A stretch of DNA of 6,611 nt. It comes from Comamonadaceae bacterium (GTDB lineage: Bacteria; Pseudomonadota; Gammaproteobacteria; Burkholderiales; Burkholderiaceae_C). The stretch lies in assembly GCA_947475495.1 (NCBI GenBank), contig CANJNX010000048.1, positions 1-6,611 of the forward strand, in the 5' to 3' direction. Below, in pieces: positions 6,026 through 6,611 of this stretch. The stretch's first letter is position 1, and the number at the start of each line of letters is the position of its first letter. Both the position numbers and the translations under genes were made by a program. The notes under the pieces are model-generated. The model made no database searches. It saw only the letters and a program-made list of their open reading frames with translations, and had not been told where the DNA came from.

Positions 6026-6611
6026 TGCAAGATGTTCCTAGTTTCAATTTAAGTGGCAACCCCAGCCGCAAAAGTTTGCAGTCACGGGTGGTGTGGGGTG
6101 ACCGGGTGGTGACCGTTGGAGGTGGAGCCCCGGTTCGCATCCAGTCGATGACCAATACCGATACCGTGGATGTGATTGGTACGGCAATTCAGGTCAAGGA
6201 ATTGGCCAATGCGGGTTCAGAAATGGTGCGCATCACAGTCAATACTGTTGAAGCCGCGCAAGCCGTTCCTTTCATCCGTGAGCAGTTGGACCGCATGGAT
6301 GTCTCTGTCCCCTTGATCGGTGACTTTCATTTCAATGGGCACCGCTTGCTGACGGATTTTCCAGATTGCGCACAAGCCCTTTCCAAATACCGCATCAACC
6401 CAGGTAACGTGGGCAAAGGAGAGAAAAAAGACCGGCAATTTGGACAGATGATTGAAGCAGCGATGCGCTGGGACAAACCCATCCGCATTGGCGTGAACTG
6501 GGGCAGCTTAGACCAAGAGTTGTTGGCCTCCATGATGGACGATAACAGCCAGCGCGCTGAGCCGTGGGATGCGAAAAAAGTGATGTACGAGGCATTGATT
6601 GCCTCCGCAGT
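6025..6611 (+). CDS. ispG: 4-hydroxy-3-methylbut-2-enyl diphosphate synthase (3' end outside the window)
   Basis: IspG (GcpE) reductively converts MEcPP to HMBPP in the MEP isoprenoid pathway, using a [4Fe-4S] cluster. The frame opens at the ATG at 6025, whose A is the last base of the rodZ stop (TGATG), and runs without a stop to the window end, giving 195 complete residues. Recognisable family motifs are [20 protein letters not shown] (28-47), [14 protein letters not shown] (59-72), [10 protein letters not shown] (97-106), [13 protein letters not shown] (122-134) and [10 protein letters not shown] (154-163). These belong to the N-terminal TIM-barrel domain. The cluster-binding cysteines and the C-terminal domain lie beyond the window. 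The 1-nt overlap with rodZ indicates coupled translation, and rodZ-ispG adjacency is widely conserved in gammaproteobacteria and betaproteobacteria, usually followed by hisS. Confidence 0.95.
   Translation, partial: MQDVPSFNLSGNPSRKSLQSRVVWGDRVVTVGGGAPVRIQSMTNTDTVDVIGTAIQVKELANAGSEMVRITVNTVEAAQAVPFIREQLDRMDVSVPLIGDFHFNGHRLLTDFPDCAQALSKYRINPGNVGKGEKKDRQFGQMIEAAMRWDKPIRIGVNWGSLDQELLASMMDDNSQRAEPWDAKKVMYEALIASA

Overview
The window reads as a chromosomal housekeeping segment from a betaproteobacterium of the order Burkholderiales, most likely a moderate-GC member of Comamonadaceae. The basis is the gene order ndk-rlmN-pilF-rodZ-ispG, the character of the proteins (a RodZ with a divergent helix-turn-helix, a RluB with long charged tails) and an extended -10 of the TGnTAAAAT type before ndk. 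The family-level placement is inference. All eight genes lie on the + strand and coding density is very high. I see no tRNA, rRNA, insertion sequence, prophage or CRISPR array.

Layout. Positions 1-747 hold the 3' part of an RluD-type 23S rRNA pseudouridine synthase, which enters from upstream of the window. A 106-nt gap follows, unusually rich in inverted repeats (770-810, 772-786, 810-836). Then come scpB (854-1543) and rluB (1536-2708), which overlap by 8 nt. A 73-nt gap carries a good extended -10 promoter. A tight cluster follows: ndk (2782-3207), rlmN (3216-4376), pilF/pilW (4378-5184), rodZ (5177-6025) and ispG (6025 to beyond the window end). Its junctions are 8 nt apart, 1 nt apart, overlapping by 8 nt and overlapping by 1 nt, so it is probably one polycistronic message with translational coupling.

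Functional themes. Three of the eight genes modify 23S rRNA at functional centres: RluD (helix 69), RluB (peptidyl-transferase region) and RlmN (A2503, and also tRNA). ScpB works in SMC-dependent chromosome segregation. Ndk balances nucleotide triphosphates. PilF is the lipoprotein pilotin for the type IV pilus secretin. RodZ links the MreB cytoskeleton to the cell envelope. IspG makes isoprenoid precursors, needed for undecaprenyl carriers among other things. The arrangement is mostly conserved synteny, not an accessory island.

I did not find a convincing new biological system. The points most worth a second look are the nested hairpins upstream of scpB, the loss of both MreB-contact aromatics in RodZ, an identical 10-nt stop/start overlap used at two unrelated junctions, a run of nine G inside rlmN, and an open frame plus C tract that could join ScpB to RluB by a +1 shift.
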